From: a virus
Virus record (IMG/VR): IMGVR_UViG_3300005588_000716
Coordinates: 1-34,545 of that record
Reading direction: 5' to 3' (one strand)
Length of the DNA stretch: 34,545 nucleotides
The translations under genes and the position numbers were made by a program. This document shows positions 32,217 to 34,545 of the stretch, piece by piece; positions within the stretch are counted from its first letter, which is position 1, and each line of letters opens with the position of its first letter. A model generated the notes under the pieces. That model saw only the letters and a program-made list of their open reading frames with translations, made no database searches and had not been told where the DNA came from.

Positions 32217-32257
32217 AAAAGGGCGAAACGACAGAGTCCTCACCCTTTCACTTCGCC
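32217..32257 (-). promoter_or_regulatory. Attenuator-like hairpin in the leader of membrane protein B
   Basis: GGCGAA (32257-32252, minus strand) pairs with TTCGCC (32227-32222), followed by C and TTTT. It has the same inner AGGG/CTCT helix and TGAGGA loop as the copy before protein A. It ends about 16 bases upstream of the start codon. Confidence 0.6.
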
Positions 32258-32366
32258 TATATTAAAAATGAATGCTTTATCCCTGACCGAGAATATAAGA
32301 AGTTAAGAATTAACTTACAATATTCAAGAATTCATAATCATTAAAGGATTGAAAATGGAGAGTCAA
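32220..32366. repeat. Copy B of the ~147-bp direct repeat (promoter plus leader)
   Basis: The second copy of the repeat at 30651-30796, about 1.57 kb away and in the same orientation. It lies between membrane protein B and the sequence leading to the tRNA. Recombination between the copies would delete the peptide operon and the pseudogene remnant. Confidence 0.9.
32292..32320 (-). promoter_or_regulatory. Promoter B with palindromic operator in the spacer
   Basis: TTGTAA (32320-32315), 17 bases, TATATT (32297-32292) on the minus strand. The spacer contains GTTAATTCTTAAC (32314-32302), identical to the palindrome in promoter A. Shared control of both membrane proteins is likely. Confidence 0.6.
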
Positions 32367-32430
32367 CGGGAAGATGTACATCATTTAAACTACCCAGTAG
32401 AACCACAATAGAACCATGGTGACTATACAT

Positions 32431-32460
32431 AAATAAAAATGCCCTGCATAATACAGGGCT
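32431..32460 (-). terminator. Terminator downstream of tRNA-Ser
   Basis: Minus strand GCCCTG (32459-32454) pairs with CAGGGC (32446-32441) around a 7-base loop, followed by ATTTTTATTT. It lies 18 bases past the tRNA 3' end. Confidence 0.8.
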
Positions 32461-32477
32461 AAGTATAATAATAACAG

Positions 32478-32564
32478 CGGGGAGGGAGGGATTCGAACCC
32501 TCGGTACGCGCGAACGCACACTCGCTTAGCAGGCGAGCACCTTAAGCCACTCGGTCACCTCCCC
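32478..32564 (-). tRNA. tRNA-Ser (anticodon GCU)
   Basis: 87 bases. The acceptor stem GGGGAGG pairs with CCTCCCC, and G is the discriminator; CCA is not encoded. The anticodon stem CTCGC/GCGAG frames the loop CTGCTAA with anticodon GCT. A long variable arm, as in serine tRNAs, follows, and the T arm contains GGTTCGAATCC. It reads AGC/AGU codons. Its 3' end points into the phage accessory region, the usual geometry of a tRNA attachment site; the other att copy is not in the window. The 140 bases on its 5' side (32565-32704) hold nothing I recognise. Confidence 0.97.
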
Positions 32565-32704
32565 TAACCATCGAAGGGGAATTAGCAATAACGGCTTAAT
32601 TCCATATTTTTCGCTGAAGTTTTATACCCTTCAGCAACGCCAAAGGTAATGCACAACGGACACCGAGGCAACATATGCCGAGGCATTTCCAGAGGCCTTA
32701 ACTC

Positions 32705-33488
32705 TTAACGGACCGGATGCCAGAAGAGTGAAACCCACCATTCCAGTCCTGTATCGTCATAATCAGGTGTAGACGATTTATAGTCTACCGTATGGTTCAC
32801 CCAGTATTCGCTGACACTGGTTTCCGTTTCGTAAAATCATACTGGTCAGTTTTACCTTCTCTATAACTTGTAAGGGAAACGGTCTCTATCAATAAATTTA
32901 GCGTCGCCCGACATCTGATTCTCAGAGGTCCATCCAGCAAAATCCATTTTTTTTATACACGCTCGAGCAGAAAATCCATTACTGCTAACCAGTTGTGTAC
33001 CAGACTCAGTGCTATACTCGTTGAAGAGTTTAGAAGTGTAGTCAAACCCTCCGATAGTATTGGCAAAGACTTTGCGATCTTTACCTGTATAAGAAGCAAT
33101 GTTGCGACGGTTTTGAAATAAACCATATTTCTGCAGGAGTTCCAAATTACTCATGGATCCCCATATAGGAATGAAAGGTTTTTCTGAAATAAAGCCGGGT
33201 GATACTCTTTCGATATCATCCGAGAATTCGTATAGATATCTTTCCAGAAGGTCTTTTTCAATACGGCTGAGTTGATTTCTGTTTCCATATATCTCAACGA
33301 GGTTTTTGGCAACAGTTAAACGGCTATAAGGTTTGGAATGTGATAACGAATGATTTGTAAAACTTTGTAGTTCGCATCTTTCAAGAATAAGTATATACGG
33401 GATGATTGTATTGGATATCTGCTGCAATAGAAAGTGCCGGAAACAAAAGAAAGGCAATCAGCAGAATTAACAGGTAACGGTTTGACAT
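32705..33488 (-). pseudogene. Decayed Wzi-like outer-membrane protein gene
   Basis: A host gene broken by several frameshifts. From ATG 33488 a clear signal peptide (MSNRYLLILLIAFLLFPALS) leads to DIQYNHPVYTYS and a stop. The neighbouring frame carries on with LERCELQSF....SKPYSRLTVAKNLVEIYG through about 33,380-32,865, then two further frame changes (SYREGKTDQYDF; YETETSVSEYWVNHTVDYK) reach a TAA at 32705. 'NHPVY..LERCE...KPYSR..VAKNL' is the N-terminal pattern of Wzi-like capsule-assembly barrels, usually over 450 residues, so an internal deletion is also likely. It lies 25 bases downstream of the sugar epimerase gene on the same strand, fitting an envelope polysaccharide locus. Confidence 0.6.
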
Positions 33489-33513
33489 TCTATGACGCTT
33501 TGATAAAATAACC

Positions 33514-34545
33514 TCACATTTTCGGAATTGGACGGTTCCCCTCCAGATAGTACTCTCTGAACCATTCTACATAAGCTTTAATGCCTTCCTTGACTTTGAT
33601 AGAAGGCTTATAGCCGGTCGCTTCATGAAGGCTGTCAACGTTGCTGGAAGTGCTAGGAACATCGCCAGGTTGCATTTCAACACGCTTAACAATAGCCTTT
33701 TTACCAAGGTATTCTTCGATATAATGCAAGTACGTATCCAGTCGAACAGGATTGCCGGCTCCAATGTTGTGGAGACGATAGGGAGCAAGACTGCTACTCG
33801 GATCGGGATTTTTACCATCCCAATCTGGGTTTCCTTCAGGAATAACAGGGATAAGTTTTGTTATGCCTTCAACAATATCATCGACGTAAGTGAAGTCGCG
33901 TTGCATGTCACCGTAATTGAAAAGCATCAAGGGTTCGTCGTGATGGATGGCTCGGCTGAACTTCGCCAGTGCCATGTCTGGACGACCCCAAGGACCATAA
34001 ACCGTAAAGAACCTCAAACCGGTTGTTGGTAAACCGAAAAGATGGGAATAGGTATGGGCCATCAATTCATTGGATTTCTTAGTCGCAGCATATAGAGAAA
34101 TCGGATGATCAACGTTGTCGGTCACAGAGAAGGGCTCAGTCTTATTTAAACCATAAACCGAACTGGATGATGCATATAGCAGGTGACCAACTTTATTGTG
34201 ACGGCAGTTTTCCAATAGGTTGAAAAAGCCGATCATGTTTGAGTCTATGTAAGCGCGGGGATTCTCAATGGAATAACGGACACCGGCCTGTGCTGCAAGG
34301 TTGACAACCGCATCAAATTTTTCTTCAGTGAAGAGAGAATTGATCGCTTCAGAATCTTCCAGATTGATCTTTACCAGTTTGAAGTTGGGATTTGAATCGA
34401 TCAGCTTTATTCTGTCTTTTTTCAGATTGACATCGTAGTAATCGTTGAAGTTGTCGAGCCCAACGATCTGGTGATTATCCTTTAAGAGTCGTCGTGAGAG
34501 ATGAAATCCGATAAAGCCTGCGGCACCAGTGATAAGTATTTTCAT
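33514..34545 (-). CDS. NAD-dependent epimerase, UDP-glucuronate 4-epimerase type
   Basis: Complete at 343 residues; its ATG is the last three bases of the window. An extended short-chain dehydrogenase fold: NAD-binding GAAGFIG (7-13), Asp31 in GLDNFNDYYD, the serine-rich strand ASSSSVYG (125-132), and catalytic Tyr152 and Lys156 in LYAATKK. 'DNFNDYYDVNLKKDR' after the first strand and 'TVYGPWGRPDMA' are characteristic of enzymes that interconvert UDP-glucuronate and UDP-galacturonate for capsule or lipopolysaccharide. Cytosolic. No phage relation; it marks the start of host sequence with the adjacent Wzi-like remnant. Confidence 0.93.
   Translation of the reverse strand: MKILITGAAGFIGFHLSRRLLKDNHQIVGLDNFNDYYDVNLKKDRIKLIDSNPNFKLVKINLEDSEAINSLFTEEKFDAVVNLAAQAGVRYSIENPRAYIDSNMIGFFNLLENCRHNKVGHLLYASSSSVYGLNKTEPFSVTDNVDHPISLYAATKKSNELMAHTYSHLFGLPTTGLRFFTVYGPWGRPDMALAKFSRAIHHDEPLMLFNYGDMQRDFTYVDDIVEGITKLIPVIPEGNPDWDGKNPDPSSSLAPYRLHNIGAGNPVRLDTYLHYIEEYLGKKAIVKRVEMQPGDVPSTSSNVDSLHEATGYKPSIKVKEGIKAYVEWFREYYLEGNRPIPKM

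Noticed and set aside
33625-34032. 135-codon plus-strand frame opposite the epimerase gene
   Set aside because: A shadow of a well-conserved enzyme gene.

Overview
This window looks like most of a prophage in the chromosome of a Gram-negative bacterium, followed by about 2 kb of host DNA on the right. The Gram-negative assignment rests on a secreted phage-encoded protein, a decayed outer-membrane protein gene resembling the Wzi family, and a nucleotide-sugar epimerase of the kind found in envelope polysaccharide loci. I cannot name the genus. Base composition is moderate. The accessory stretches (2.4-3.5 kb and 28.3-32.4 kb) are clearly more AT-rich than the structural genes.

Layout. 1-2412: a primase-helicase, cut by the left edge. 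2413-2792: an AT-rich non-coding stretch with a dense array of GAGCCAC-type repeats. 2793-3419: a minus-strand secreted 'moron' protein bounded by near-identical 18-bp repeats. 3.6-15.2 kb: packaging and head genes of lambda type (terminase small subunit, GpA-like large subunit, portal, S49 protease with a nested scaffold, decoration protein, E-like capsid, connector proteins). A lysis group (M15-like peptidase, holin) sits between the terminase and the portal. 15.2-25.0 kb: a Mu-like contractile tail (DUF2635 protein, sheath, tube, frameshifted chaperone pair, short tape measure, gp43/44/45/46/47/48-like baseplate proteins). A single-stranded DNA-binding protein gene is embedded between the gp47-like and gp48-like genes. 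25.1-28.3 kb: a large tailspike or fibre with a pectate-lyase-like N-terminal region. The phage is therefore a myovirus with a lambda-type head and a Mu-type tail. Most late genes overlap by 1-11 bases or are separated by a few bases, so translational coupling is likely.

28.3-32.4 kb is an accessory region. It holds a plus-strand two-gene cassette (membrane coiled-coil protein plus a 59-residue protein). It then holds two minus-strand units, each starting from the same duplicated ~147-bp promoter and leader, and each encoding a roughly 200-residue membrane protein. The second unit continues into three related short peptides sharing an MF(S/A)...GPG..VNR-type pattern. This duplicated-leader and peptide locus is the part of the window least explained by known phage biology.

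32478-32564 is tRNA-Ser(GCU) on the minus strand, with its 3' end facing the prophage, which is the usual geometry of a tRNA attachment site. No integrase is in the window. Beyond it lie a multiply frameshifted Wzi-like gene and an intact UDP-glucuronate 4-epimerase-type gene whose start codon is the last three bases of the window.
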